Origin: Histomonas meleagridis
Lineage: Eukaryota; Parabasalia; Tritrichomonadida; Dientamoebidae
NCBI GenBank assembly: GCA_020186115.1
Contig: WSYJ01000060.1
Coordinates: 2,976,001-3,040,000 of the forward strand
Length of the DNA: 64,000 nt
Direction of reading: 5' to 3'
The notes under the pieces are model-generated. The model was not told the DNA's origin, made no database searches, and was given only the letters and a program-made list of their open reading frames with translations. Every line of letters starts with the position of its first letter. Within the stretch, counting starts at the first letter, position 1. Below are positions 28,714 to 39,590 of the stretch, piece by piece. A program made the position numbers and the translations under genes.

Positions 28714-30951
28714 ATGACAAAAGACTTTCGGGAGAATTTCGATGAGTTCTGCCGGATGTTCAACGAAGAAAAGAGTACCATTGTACCACTCCTTTCAGTA
28801 AACTCAAAAGCTGCTACTGAAATGCAAGAAAATGGAAAATATTTAATTAAAATATTATGGTTACTTTCAAGAATATATTATTTAACCCAGATAGATAAAT
28901 GTTTTACTATCGAACAATTAACACTTCCACTTCGTGAGTTTAAACCATTAACTATAGCTTCATCTTTACGATTATTTTCAAGACCTAATCATAAAGATAG
29001 ATTTGGAAACATGATAAACTTCCTTGTTAATAATCCGGAAGTGTTAGCTCAGATCACTTATTTTATGATGTTAAGAACAGAACCAATCAAAAGCATTAAA
29101 GATGAAAATGTGATATTTCAAATGACAGAAGATGATATTTGTTTCTTTTGTTTTTCAACATTTCCATCTATGTTTCTTTATTTTCTTACAGAAGATGATC
29201 AAATGAATGCAATTAATTATATTTCAAATCTTTTTAAATTACATTTCTTTTTACATGGGCATCGTTTTGGTAGGCCTCATGCATTTCTGAAAGATATTGT
29301 ATTTAGTTATTTTGTCTCAACAAATCCCGGAATGTTTTTCTTAAATTCTATTAATCCTGCTATCACAAGGTTTTTTTCATATGCAGAAGATCGCGCATTA
29401 AAATATGTTAAAAGAGATAATCGTTTAGAGCGTTATCAATATTGGAATCAAGTTGCACAATTTTGTCAAAAGATTGTTCAAAGAATGATAAGTGGAATTC
29501 CATTACTTCCAACGTCAGCTCGTCGTCTTGTTACAGCACTTCTTGAACTTGATCCAACATATGATGAATTCAAATATATCATTATAGTTGAAACATTTAT
29601 TTGTCGATATATTACATCATACATTGATGCTCAAGATCCAATTCTTATGAAAGATGCTGCACAATATCTTCTTTGTTGCTGTCCGATGGATAACCCATTC
29701 AAAAACCGCATCAAAGACATAATTCAATCGAATTCGATCGACTTCAAACCGTTATTTGATGCATTAATTCTTAAGAAAACGGTCTCCGACGGTTTATCCG
29801 ATGCGATTGATATTGCAGGTCGATTTACACTTATTACACCACGAGATTTAACATTACTTATACGTGGTGTTCGACATTTTCAAGAGTATGTTGGGCCTGA
29901 TAATCAAAATGTCTTAAGTGGTATATTAAATGGAATTGATGAACCAAAAGAAGCTAATGATACAGTTGCAATACTTCTTCGAGTTCTTCCACGTGATTCC
30001 ACATTAGATAATGTTCAACTTAAGCCCATGCAACCATATGAAGAAATGGTTGATTTATTAAATCTTATAGATCTTAACAACTCCGATTATAACACACCAG
30101 AAGAGCTTCAGTCCATCATGACCACCAATTGTTCCCTCTTTATGACTCCCTTAACACGTCAGAAGATATCGATTGAAGTTCTCTCTGATTGTTCACGTAT
30201 TCTTTCCAACACCACTGAAAACCGCCGTACATTATCCATATTATCCGAGCGTCTTTCCACCGCATTATTTGTTGTGAGTAATGAAACCAATCATCGTCGG
30301 ACACATTTATCCACATTAATTGAGATCATAACTAAGCGTAAGATCATTCCATCATTAATAGATGAATATCCCTATGAATTTATCTACAATTACGAAGACA
30401 TATTTTCACCATTAGCATCATATACACGTCTTATTGAAACGGCATCGAAACGAATCGAATCTTTAAACCTTATGAAAGAGAACCAAGTTGTATTACAGCG
30501 AAGTTTCTTCATTAACTTTGTAGATCAAATTGACATTGCGTTTTCATTCCAATCGAAAGTTAAAACAGAGCGAATTCCGAAGATATTATCAAGTTATTGT
30601 CAATCACATTCCGAAGTTGCGAATGAAGCAGATGCACATCGACAAGCGATCATTGGCGAGTCATCAATCGAGTTACAATATATCAAAAACACGCACCGAA
30701 TAAGTTATAACTTGAAAATTGCATTGAGGGCACTCCGTAAGTTGTCGATCTTTAACGACGAAATGATTGCGCTCGCAATTGCGATCTCGGGAAACGCGCA
30801 GATATTCGGCTTCGTGTACTTCCTGAACTCGTATCTGAGGGATAAGAGAATTAAGGACGTGCTGATGAACGAGCAGGAGCAGGCAATGATAGAGAAGTTT
30901 AGGAAGGCAACGCAAATGCTGCACGCACTGACGGAGGAAAAACAGAGCTGA
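28714..30951 (+). CDS. Large helical protein, possibly RasGAP-like
   Basis: The protein has 745 aa from ATG 28714 (MTKDFRENFD); an upstream frame extension overlaps the kinase gene and has no ATG. Apart from short loops it is all-helical. One segment, FFLNSINPAITRFF followed by a long helix with AQFCQKIVQRM (residues ~210-265), is reminiscent of the RasGAP core 'FLrfinPAi..P......r.l..iak.iq.la'. I see no arginine-finger motif upstream that I can assign. The product is therefore tentative. Codons in the last ~300 bp are distinctly more G/C-rich than the rest. Confidence 0.8.
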   Translation: MTKDFRENFDEFCRMFNEEKSTIVPLLSVNSKAATEMQENGKYLIKILWLLSRIYYLTQIDKCFTIEQLTLPLREFKPLTIASSLRLFSRPNHKDRFGNMINFLVNNPEVLAQITYFMMLRTEPIKSIKDENVIFQMTEDDICFFCFSTFPSMFLYFLTEDDQMNAINYISNLFKLHFFLHGHRFGRPHAFLKDIVFSYFVSTNPGMFFLNSINPAITRFFSYAEDRALKYVKRDNRLERYQYWNQVAQFCQKIVQRMISGIPLLPTSARRLVTALLELDPTYDEFKYIIIVETFICRYITSYIDAQDPILMKDAAQYLLCCCPMDNPFKNRIKDIIQSNSIDFKPLFDALILKKTVSDGLSDAIDIAGRFTLITPRDLTLLIRGVRHFQEYVGPDNQNVLSGILNGIDEPKEANDTVAILLRVLPRDSTLDNVQLKPMQPYEEMVDLLNLIDLNNSDYNTPEELQSIMTTNCSLFMTPLTRQKISIEVLSDCSRILSNTTENRRTLSILSERLSTALFVVSNETNHRRTHLSTLIEIITKRKIIPSLIDEYPYEFIYNYEDIFSPLASYTRLIETASKRIESLNLMKENQVVLQRSFFINFVDQIDIAFSFQSKVKTERIPKILSSYCQSHSEVANEADAHRQAIIGESSIELQYIKNTHRISYNLKIALRALRKLSIFNDEMIALAIAISGNAQIFGFVYFLNSYLRDKRIKDVLMNEQEQAMIEKFRKATQMLHALTEEKQS

Positions 30952-31034
30952 AATAAGTTGAGTAAATAAATGAGTTGTGAACAAATGAGTAAAATATGTA
31001 TGAAATGTGAATATGAAATAGTTTTGTTTTTTGT

Positions 31035-31592
31035 GGAAATGTAAAAGAAGTGACACACCACAAAGTAATATATGTATAAAGAAATGGTGATATTACACAT
31101 TGGAATGGTAAAGAAGTGACGCACCACAATGTAATATATGTATACAGAAATGGTGATATTACACATTGGAATGGTAAAGAAGTGACGCACCACAATGTAA
31201 TATATGTATACAGAAATGGTGATATTACACATTGGAATGGTAAAGAAGTGACGCACCACAATGTAATATATGTATACAGAAATGGTGATATTACACATTG
31301 GAATGGTAAAGAAGTGACGCACCACAATGTAATATATGTATACAGAAATGGTGATATTACACATTGGAATGGTAAAGAAGTGACGCACCACAATGTAATA
31401 TATGTATACAGAAATGGTGATATTACACATTGGAATGGTAAAGAAGTGACGCACCACAATGTAATATATGTATACAGAAATGGTGATATTACACATTGGA
31501 ATGGTAAAGAAGTGACGCACCACAATGTAATATATGTATAAAGAAATGGTGATATTACTTATTGGAATGGAAGGAAGTGATGCCGATGCGAT
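31035..31592. repeat. 66-bp minisatellite, 7 full and 2 partial copies
   Basis: The 66-bp unit starts at 31065, 31131, 31197, 31263, 31329, 31395, 31461 and (diverged, partial) 31527, with a degenerate partial unit at 31035. Inner copies are identical. Since 66 is a multiple of three, the array is open in several frames on both strands (31116-31541 plus, 30705-31523 minus); these ORFs are byproducts. The unit resembles the ankyrin relic just downstream. Confidence 0.9.
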
Positions 31593-31638
31593 TTATTTGA
31601 TGATAATATATAAAAATTGGAATTACTTCAAATGTTTC

Positions 31639-31715
31639 AATCAGCACTTATGTAAGTATCTTCAAAAGGTTATACAGAAATAGTAATATTACTACTTGGA
31701 ATGGAATTCATTGTA
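31639..31715 (+). pseudogene. Ankyrin-repeat relic
   Basis: The stretch TCAGCACTTATGTAAGTATC then TTCAAAAGGTTATACAGAAAT matches the ankyrin repeat DNA of this window ('TALM.AS.KGYTEIV'), with a stop replacing a Tyr/Ala codon and the repeat breaking off after TACTACTTGG. It is a short, isolated fragment. Confidence 0.6.
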
Positions 31716-32087
31716 TTGTTAAAGATATTATATATGTTTTGTTTGATATTTCAAAATAGAGCATTAGAATTATTGCATATTATTTAAAATCAATTGACAC
31801 TCAATAGTTCATTAATAAATTTAATTCGTTAATTCAACAAAACAATCAATATTATTACAAACAGTTCATGTTCTCTATACTTCATCACAAAAATTAGAAA
31901 ACAATTGGTTGAATATTTTGCCCATAAAATTGTATTATGCCATAGCATGTCCATAATATAACTGAACAAATTTCATATTTAAAACTATTCTTTGTTTGGT
32001 TAAAGGCCATTGTATTAATGAAATTATTTCGTTATACGCATACTCAAATGATTTCACAATTATATCAAAAATTCTAATAACAATTAT
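31716..32087. other. AT-rich spacer
   Basis: No gene, RNA or repeat seen beyond the ankyrin relic that precedes it. Confidence 0.5.
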
Positions 32088-33286
32088 TTAAACAAGTAAA
32101 TAAACAATATACAAAACGACGATAAAGAGCAAGAACGGTATCATCAGAGACCTCTTCGACTGTATTGACGACAAAATCTTTTTGCATGTTTCGTTGCATA
32201 CTTGAACTTCATTTTTTGGCGGCGGGAATTCCACTCTCCATAGAGCTCTTGGCAATGAATTTCTTGTTTCGTCTGACAGTTTAATTTTCCCTTTCAACAA
32301 TTTCTTATTCATTACCATTAATTGCTTTATCAAATATTTCATATTTGTTGTTATTAAGCCATTTTTATGCATCTCAACCAACAAATTATTTGATGCAGCA
32401 ACGCAATAAGCTATGGGTTAGTTGTATAATACAAAAACGAAATACTTTCCGCGTATTTCGTTTTATTAAAAAACATACGGTGTAATGATATCCATGTAGA
32501 AATACACGATAAAAACCCGACGTGATGTGAAAGAATATCTTCAATGAACTTTAACGCCGTTTTACGTCCTTTGTTAGATTCCATAGAACAATATGGAAGC
32601 ATACGTCGGAATAATAAATGTGCAGCAGAACTGTTGACAATGAGTGGCGACATTTTGTACAATATGATATTTGATAATGAGTTTAAATGAAGTTTGCTTT
32701 GACAAAATGCAAGACAAAAAACTAACTCAAACTCATCAGATGTAAATGGAGGACTCGAAGTGGGCTCAAAATATGATAAACATTGACTAAATAGAAGAAG
32801 TACTGACTTGCAATCTATAGAATTGGTTAGAGGTAGAGGATGAAAAAGATGTTTGTGGATGTATTTCATGACAATTTGAGGATCTGTGGGAAGACATTGG
32901 CACAAACACCAAACAATTATTAAGATGGGTGGATTGGATGACGCCTTATCTAAAAGGTTGGGATCTTGCTTAAGAGAAATGGATAGAAGGGAAAGAATAG
33001 GAATGTTATCAAATTGTAGACTTGATAAATTTTGAATTGATTGAATAGATTTTGCTTTGAATTCTGGTGTATCACTGATAAGATCAGCTTCAAGAAGTAA
33101 ATCAAATGGTAGAGATTTTTTTGGGAAATCTGAAAAACTTTGAAATGATTGAAAGTAAAAATTTTCTGATTCATAATTATCTTCTACGTCATCTTTCATC
33201 CATTCAAGATTAGGAGTAATTGATCCACAAGAGTTTCTGATTGCGATCAGCCACGATTCAAGATCTAAGCTCATTTGGTTTTTCAT
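32088..33286 (-). CDS. Tail-anchored helical membrane protein, split by a 35-nt intron
   Basis: Exon 1 is 33286-32446 and exon 2 is 32410-32088. Removing 32445-32411 joins the frames (phase 1) with no stop, giving 387 aa. Without splicing, exon 1 ends at a TAG that forms the end of the intron, and the second ORF lacks its own ATG. The protein is helical and ends in a single hydrophobic segment, IPFLLFIVVLYIVYLLV, at the very C-terminus, typical of a tail anchor. A Trp/hydrophobic helix around the junction (CISTWISLHRMFF) is faintly like TMEM214-type ER proteins, but I do not claim that family. Confidence 0.75.
32411..32445 (-). other. Candidate 35-nt spliceosomal intron
   Basis: On the minus strand it begins GTATTTCG and ends AACTAACCCATAG. 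The 3' part is close to the fused branch-site/3' splice motif ACTAACACACAG of trichomonads. Its length (2 mod 3) exactly corrects the frame difference between the two ORFs. Confidence 0.7.
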
Positions 33287-33544
33287 TTGAATATTTTACA
33301 AAAAAGAGGAAAAGTGTATTTTCTTTTCTTATAACCGCATGTTTTCTTAACTTTATCAACTTTTATAAAAGTTGAATGCATTCAAAAAGTTCAATTATAG
33401 TCAAGCATCACTTAAAAAAAAACATGAGAAATCTTGATGTTTTCCATATAGAATATTAAAAAAAAAGTAAAATACATTGAAAATTTTCCTAAGGTTTATT
33501 TCATTAATAATCTTTTGAGAATTTATGAAATCTCCTTATAAATT

Positions 33545-35722
33545 GTTCATTTTTATTATAAGGATTTAGATTTAATTAAATTAACGATATCTTGAGAATT
33601 ATTATTGGTTGCAATTGTAAGTGCTGTTTTAAATATTTTAAATAATTTCCAAATATTATTTTGAAATATAAAATTATTAAAATAAATTTTAAATAAAACG
33701 AATAAATACTTTGTACATTGATATCAATTCCATCTTTTTCAAGAAGTAATTTAACTATTTCTGTATGACCATAATAAGATGCACACATAAGTGCTGTCCA
33801 AAATATTTTAAATAATTTCCAAATATTATTTTGAAATACGAGATGATTAAAATTAATTTCAAATACAATGATAAAATATCTTTCGCATTAATATCAATTC
33901 CTTTTTGTTCAAGAAGTAATTTAACAATTTCTATGTTATCATTATTAGATGCAATTATAAGTGGCGTATAAAATAATTTATATGATTTCCAAATATTATA
34001 ATGAAAAACTAAATAAAATTAATGAACATTATCTTTAACATTAAGATCAATTCCTTCATGTTCAAGAAGTAATTTAACAATTTCAGTAAAACTATTTTCA
34101 ACTGCTGTGAGAAGTGCTGTCGTGGATAATACGAATAAATTTCATATATTGTTTTGAAATACTAAATTATCAAAATAAATTGCAAACATTACAAATAAAT
34201 GCTTTGTACGTTTACATCAATTCCTTCTTGTTCAAGAAGTATTTGAACAATTTCTGTAAAACCATATTCAGATGCAAGCATAAGCGCTGTATAAAACAAT
34301 TTAAACTATTTCCAAATATTAATTTGATATCCAAAATTAATAAAATTTATTTTATATAAAACAAATAAATATCTTTTATATTAATATCAATTCCTTTTTG
34401 TGTAAGAAGTAATTTTACCATATTTAAATGAGCTTTTCGAGACGCCGCCATAAGTGCTGTATAATATGTTTAAAATAATTTCCAAATATTACGATGAAAT
34501 ATCAAATGATTTAAAGATTTGTTCCTTTGAGTATTGATATCAATTCCTTTTTGTTCAAGAAGTAATTGAACAATTTCTATGTAATTTTGTGTTGATGCAA
34601 TTATAAGTGCTGTATTAAATATAACAAATATTTCCCATTTATAATATTGAATCATCAATTTATTAATATAATTTTCATTTTGTGCATTGATATCAATTCC
34701 TTCTTGTTCAAGAATATATTTAACAAGTTCAATGTTCCCTGATTCTGTTGATGATACAAAAATATCCAATGGAAGTGAATTTTCTTTCTGAAAATGTTGA
34801 ACAAGATATAAATTACCATTTCTTGCTGCTTCGTTAATAATATTTTCATCAATTTTCATTCCTTTCCCTTGTAAATATGTAAAGATGTCATAATTCACAT
34901 TCTTAACACATAAACATCCCAAATAATTAATATTAAAGCTGTTTTCTTCTAAGTTATTTTCATAAATATATTCAAAAATTTCATTTTTATGTAATTTAAT
35001 CGCTGCTTCATATGAACCTTCAAATGATGAATGATTTCAAGATTTCCACCTGCAACTGCATATTTACCTGTGCATTCGAGATCAGATCCATTCATAAGTA
35101 AATATTTAAAACATTGAATTGATCCAAAGAATGCTGCATAATCAATTAATGTAACTTTCTTATGATTAATGAATGAATTTCGTTCATAAAGTGATTTTGG
35201 AATTCTTTGATTATAATCAAATCCTTCTTTTGATGATATTTCTTGAAGTTTTTCTATTTCATCTTTTCGAATTATCTTCGCTATTTTGTTTGGATTAATT
35301 CCTTCAATAATTAATTCCTTATGAAGTTCCCATTTATTTTTTGATAATTCTGAATAATTTTCCATAATTTGTTTGAATGAATAATTGTTCTTTTGCTTGT
35401 CAATTTCTTCTTGACTCATATAATGAACAAAATATGGATTTACTTTATATATTAATGCGTTAGGTTTAAGAATGTTTCGTTCAAACATCTTTGAAAGAGG
35501 ATAATTATTTTCTTGACATTTTGAAAATAAAAGTTGATGTGAAAAAACATCAAATATTTTGGATTGAATTTGTTTAGTTTCTTCAAATAGTTCAATTTCA
35601 TTTAGAAAACTTAAATAAATATCAAAATCTTTCATTGGATCAATAAGAAAGAAATATTTAAATTGAATAATAACTTGATTAAATGAAAATGGATAGAATT
35701 GATTGTGCAGATTGTGAAACAT
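33545..35722 (-). pseudogene. Ankyrin/DUF3447-type gene, decayed
   Basis: The head ORF 35722-34949 carries the conserved helical N-terminus and IDYAAFFGSIQCFKYLL, AVAGGNLEIIH. The frame then breaks at ~35030, where ~22 bp are missing between two ATCATTCAT copies compared with paralogues. The frame continues as 34922-34470 (NYDIFTYLQGKGMKIDENII ... NIELVKYILEQEGIDINAQ). Further ankyrin repeats lie at ~34420, 34210, 34050, 33900 and 33740, separated by AT-rich spacers with stops. The last unit (33545-33640) ends with a TAA. DUF3447-type ankyrin proteins form a very large trichomonad family of unknown function. Confidence 0.75.
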
Positions 35723-35956
35723 TTTCTTTATTTAAGTTAAATATTATTTGTTGGATTGATTTAATCATTTCCATTTTGTTCATTTTTGGATTTTAATTTT
35801 TTATTGTTTACATAAAAGTGGGAAATGAACTTGAATTAAAATTTGACATAACAAACATAGTTAAAATATGAAAAATTAAATTACAAAAAAAATTGTTTTG
35901 ATTTTTTTTTTTTGTTTATTTATGAAAATAAAAAATTAAAATTAAAAATATATTTT
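35723..35956. other. Spacer containing left duplication boundary
   Basis: The homology with the inverted copy at 58936 stops at 35811. No gene is seen. Confidence 0.5.
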
Positions 35957-37250
35957 TTATTCCAAAACATTTATTGTGTTATGTATCATATCAATTTTAC
36001 ATTTATATAAATTATTTTCGTTTCCTTCAATTAAAAGAGAATTTAATTCATTTTCATTAATCCATTGAATAATTCCTAAAAATTTCATCGATTTTCATAT
36101 TAATTTTAGTGTCATTATGAATTATTGATTGCAATGCTCGTTGTGCTGCATTATGTTGAAGTTCTTGATATAACTTTGGCGTAACTTTCTTGATTTCGAA
36201 TTCGTTAGAAAATATTTGAAACGTTTCGCAAATTTCTTGCATGTCATTGTGTTTTTCCATTGATATCGCAAGTCGACGTAATGAATTATGACGAACATTT
36301 AATAAAAGTTTAAATATAATTTCTTTTCGTTCTTTGTCTTTATCTTTGTTATTGTCATTGATAATTGGTGATGAAAAGAATTGAAATAAGCGAAAGTTCT
36401 TGTAAATATTGTTTCGGAATGGACGACGTAATTGGTGACGTATCATAAAATGTGTAAAGTTCGTTCAGCGTTTTACAAAGTTCATAAAGTTCTGAAAGAA
36501 GTTCTTGAAGATATATTTTCTCAATTAGAAATTCTTCATGTTTTTTCAAGTGGCGATGTGAATGTCGATAAAAAATACGCTTAATTCACCTTTTTTTGAT
36601 TCTTCAAAATATAAAAATTCTTTATTAGTGGAATAACTTTTAAAAAGTGTATCAATCATTAATAATTCTGTTTGAATATTAATATCAAATATTTCAAGCG
36701 ATTTTTCAAGTTTTGAATTAAGTACTTCAAGGAATTTAGATGATGAATATTCTAACGCAATATCATAACTTAAATTTAAAAGTTGATAATAAAATACAAT
36801 ATATTCTTTATATTCTTGAAGTATAGTTAATATACTTTCAACAGTACAAATAAGATAATTAATTGATGGCGTTAAAAAATGTTCTTCATAATATTTATAA
36901 GGAATTGAAATTTTAATGAGTTTCTTGCTTTCACCAAGAACAATTTGATCATCTGAAATACGCATTCGACAATTTTGAACATGTTCTAGAAAAAGTTTTG
37001 GAACAAGATCTTTTTCTTGACTTGTCGATAATTGAATCATTTTACTGAATAATTTCGGAAATACTTTAAGACTTTTAATAGAGATTTTTTAATGAAATAT
37101 CAACAACTTCTTGAAAAATGAAAAATCCCACTCAAAAACATCTGGGTCGTTAAAATATTCTTCAATTTCGCGAACTGATTCTTGTAACATATTAGCTTTT
37201 AATAACCAATTAAGATGATTTCCAAGTGTTTCATATTTTGGTCGTTTCAT
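35957..37250 (-). pseudogene. Helical protein gene, left copy, disrupted
   Basis: It begins ATG 37250 (MKRPKYETLGNHLNWLLKAN). An in-frame TAA appears near residue 58. The frame continues as 37040-36546 (MIQLSTSQEKDLVPKLF...), shifts in a T run near 36570, again near 36360, and again near 36075 (DEIFRNYSMD). Comparison with the right copy (57493-58787) shows each of the later breaks is absent there, while the right copy has its own breaks. The parent was probably ~430 aa, nearly all helical with HNAAQRALQSI near the C-terminus. Family not recognised. Confidence 0.7.
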
Positions 37251-37313
37251 TTTTTTTTAATTTTTGAAATTATTTATTAAACGTTGTGATCAGGGCACCC
37301 CAACAAACAAACA

Positions 37314-37757
37314 ATGGGAAATATTGATCATAATAAAAAAGGATTTAAAAAGAAAAGTAATCAAGCAAATCATCATGGATATTCACAAAGGAGAAATCAA
37401 CAAAATCAACGAAGTTTTCAACCTGAAACAAATACTTGGCGTTTTGAACAAGACACAAATAATAGAAACTTAGAATTACTTCATTCAACGATTTCTAATT
37501 GTACACGCCAATTACTATTTACCAAAGAAATAGTTGAAACGAAGGACGAACTTAACCAAGATTTTTCAGAAGTTCTTCGAGAACTTTCATTCGAAGATCA
37601 ACTTTCAAATGATTTTTTAGTTCCTGTTCCAACACTTGAATCAGAAATTAATCAATCTTTTTCAACGTCAAAACAAACACAAGAAATAAACACTCAACAA
37701 GAAGAAATTAAACAAGAAAAAAGTCTTGATGAATGGCTTGATAATCTTCTTGGATAA
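37314..37757 (+). CDS. Small basic/acidic protein, possibly Aven-like
   Basis: The protein has 147 aa from ATG 37314 (MGNIDHNKKGFKKKSNQ). A basic, Gln/Asn-rich N-terminus is followed by a helical middle (NRNLELLHSTISNC ... NQDFSEVLRELSFEDQL) and a C-terminal LDEWLDNLLG. The layout (RG/Q-rich basic N-terminus, acidic middle, terminal L(D/E)-x-WLD-x-(L/M)(L/I)) recalls the Aven apoptosis/translation regulator family; this is weak. It is divergent from the helical-protein gene with 63 bp between ATGs. The equivalent gene at 57429 is frameshifted, so this may be the only intact copy. Confidence 0.65.
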   Translation: MGNIDHNKKGFKKKSNQANHHGYSQRRNQQNQRSFQPETNTWRFEQDTNNRNLELLHSTISNCTRQLLFTKEIVETKDELNQDFSEVLRELSFEDQLSNDFLVPVPTLESEINQSFSTSKQTQEINTQQEEIKQEKSLDEWLDNLLG

Positions 37758-37903
37758 AATATTTGTTGTTAATCATATTTTTATATTTAATTATTCATGA
37801 ATAAAATATTTCTTCAGAATTTTTTATTATTATTATTATTAAATAATAATATGCACATATAAATTTAAATCGTTATTCAATTTATTTATATGAATTTCCA
37901 GTA

Positions 37904-39590
37904 TCACTATCAATTCCTTCTTGTTCAAGAAGTATTTTAACTATTTCTGTATGTCCATTTTCAGATGCTCTAATAAGTGCTGTCTGAAATAATTTAAATT
38001 ATTTTTAAATATTATTTTGAAATATCAAATTATTAAAATAAATATTAAATAAAACAAATAGATATCTTTAGCATTAATATCAATTCCTTCTTGTTCAAGA
38101 AGTATTTTAACTATTTCTGTATGACCTTTTAAAGATGCGTACATAAGTGCTGTTCTAAATAATTTTAATAATTTCCAAATATTATATTGAAATATAAAAT
38201 TATTAAAATAAATATTATCTTTAGCATTAATATCAATTCCTTCTTGTTCAAGAAGTATTTTAACTATTTCTGTATGACCATTCCAAGATGCTTTAATAAG
38301 TGCTGTTTCAAATAATTTAAATTATTTCCAAATATTATATTGAAATATAAAATTATTAAAATAAATATTATCTTTAGCATTAATATCAATTCCTTCTTGT
38401 TCAAGAAGTATTTTAACTATTTCTGTATGACCATTTAAAGATGCAAACATAAGTGCTGTTCTGAATAATTTAAATAATTTCCAAATATTATATTGAAATA
38501 TAAAATTATTAAAATAAATATTATCTTTAGCATTAATATCAATCCCTTCTTGTTCAAGAAGTAATATAACTATTTCTGTATAATCATACCAAGATGCTAC
38601 AATAAGTGGTGTTCTAAATAATTTAAATTATTTCCAAATATTATTTTGAAATATCAAATTATTAAAATAAATATCATCAATAACATTAATATCAATTCCT
38701 TTTTGTTCAAGAAGTAATTTAACGATATCTGTATAACCTTTTAAAGATGCTACAATAAGTGCTGTTTCAAATAATTTAAATTATTTCTAAATATTATTTT
38801 GAAATGCCAAATTATTAAAATAAATTTTATCTATAACACTAATATCAATTCCTTTTTGTTCAAGAAGTATTTTAACTATTTCTGTATAACCTTTTTCAGA
38901 TGCCCATATAAGTGCTGTTCTAAATAATTTAAATTATTTCCATATATTATTTTGAAATTCTATATTATTAAAATAAATATAAAATTAAACGAATAAATTT
39001 TATCTATAACATTAATATCAATTCCTTCTTGTTCAAGAAGTATTTTAACTATTTCTGTATGACCATTCCAAGATGCTTCAATAAGTGCTGTTTCAAATAA
39101 TTTAAATTATTTCCAAATATTATTTTGAAATATCAAATTATTAAAATAAATATTATCTTTAGCATTAACATCAATTCCTTTTTGTTCAAGAAGTATTTTA
39201 ACTATTTCTGTATAACCTTTTTGTGATGCGTACATAAGTGCTGTTCTAAATAATTTTAATAATTTCCAAATATTATTTTGAAATTCTATATTATCAAAAT
39301 AAATATCATCAATAACATTAATATCAATTCCTTCTTGTTCAAGAAGTATTTTAACTATTTCTGTATAACCTTTTTGTGATGCGTACATAAGTGCTGTTCT
39401 AAATAATTTTAATAATTTCCAAATATTATATTGAAATATAAAATTATTAAAATAAATATTATCTTTAGCATTAATATCAATTCCTTCTTGTTCAAGAAGT
39501 AATTTAACTATTTCTGTATAACCATTTTGTGATGCCAACATAAGTGCTGTATTAAATATTTTAAATTATTTCCAAATATTATTTTGAAAT
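37904..39590 (-). repeat. Ankyrin repeat/spacer array, left copy (~11 units)
   Basis: Units spaced about 150-170 bp carry the codons for LLEQEGIDINAK, seen as GATATTAATGCTAAAGAT on the minus strand. Each is followed by an AT-rich spacer of 54 or ~71 bp that ends ...ACAG before the next TALM/TALI segment. Three units at 39541-39107 are open through their spacers; most others contain TAA or lose frame. The last unit ends GIDSDTGNSYK and TAA, as in the right copy. Confidence 0.85.

Noticed and set aside
31116-31541. 141-aa plus-strand ORF and 208/272-aa minus-strand ORFs across the 66-bp array
   Set aside because: They exist only because 66 is a multiple of three and the unit happens to lack stops; all are simple repeats without gene context.
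37904-39590. Regularly spaced repeats that could be mistaken for a CRISPR-like array
   Set aside because: The units encode ankyrin repeats and the genome is eukaryotic; no cas genes.
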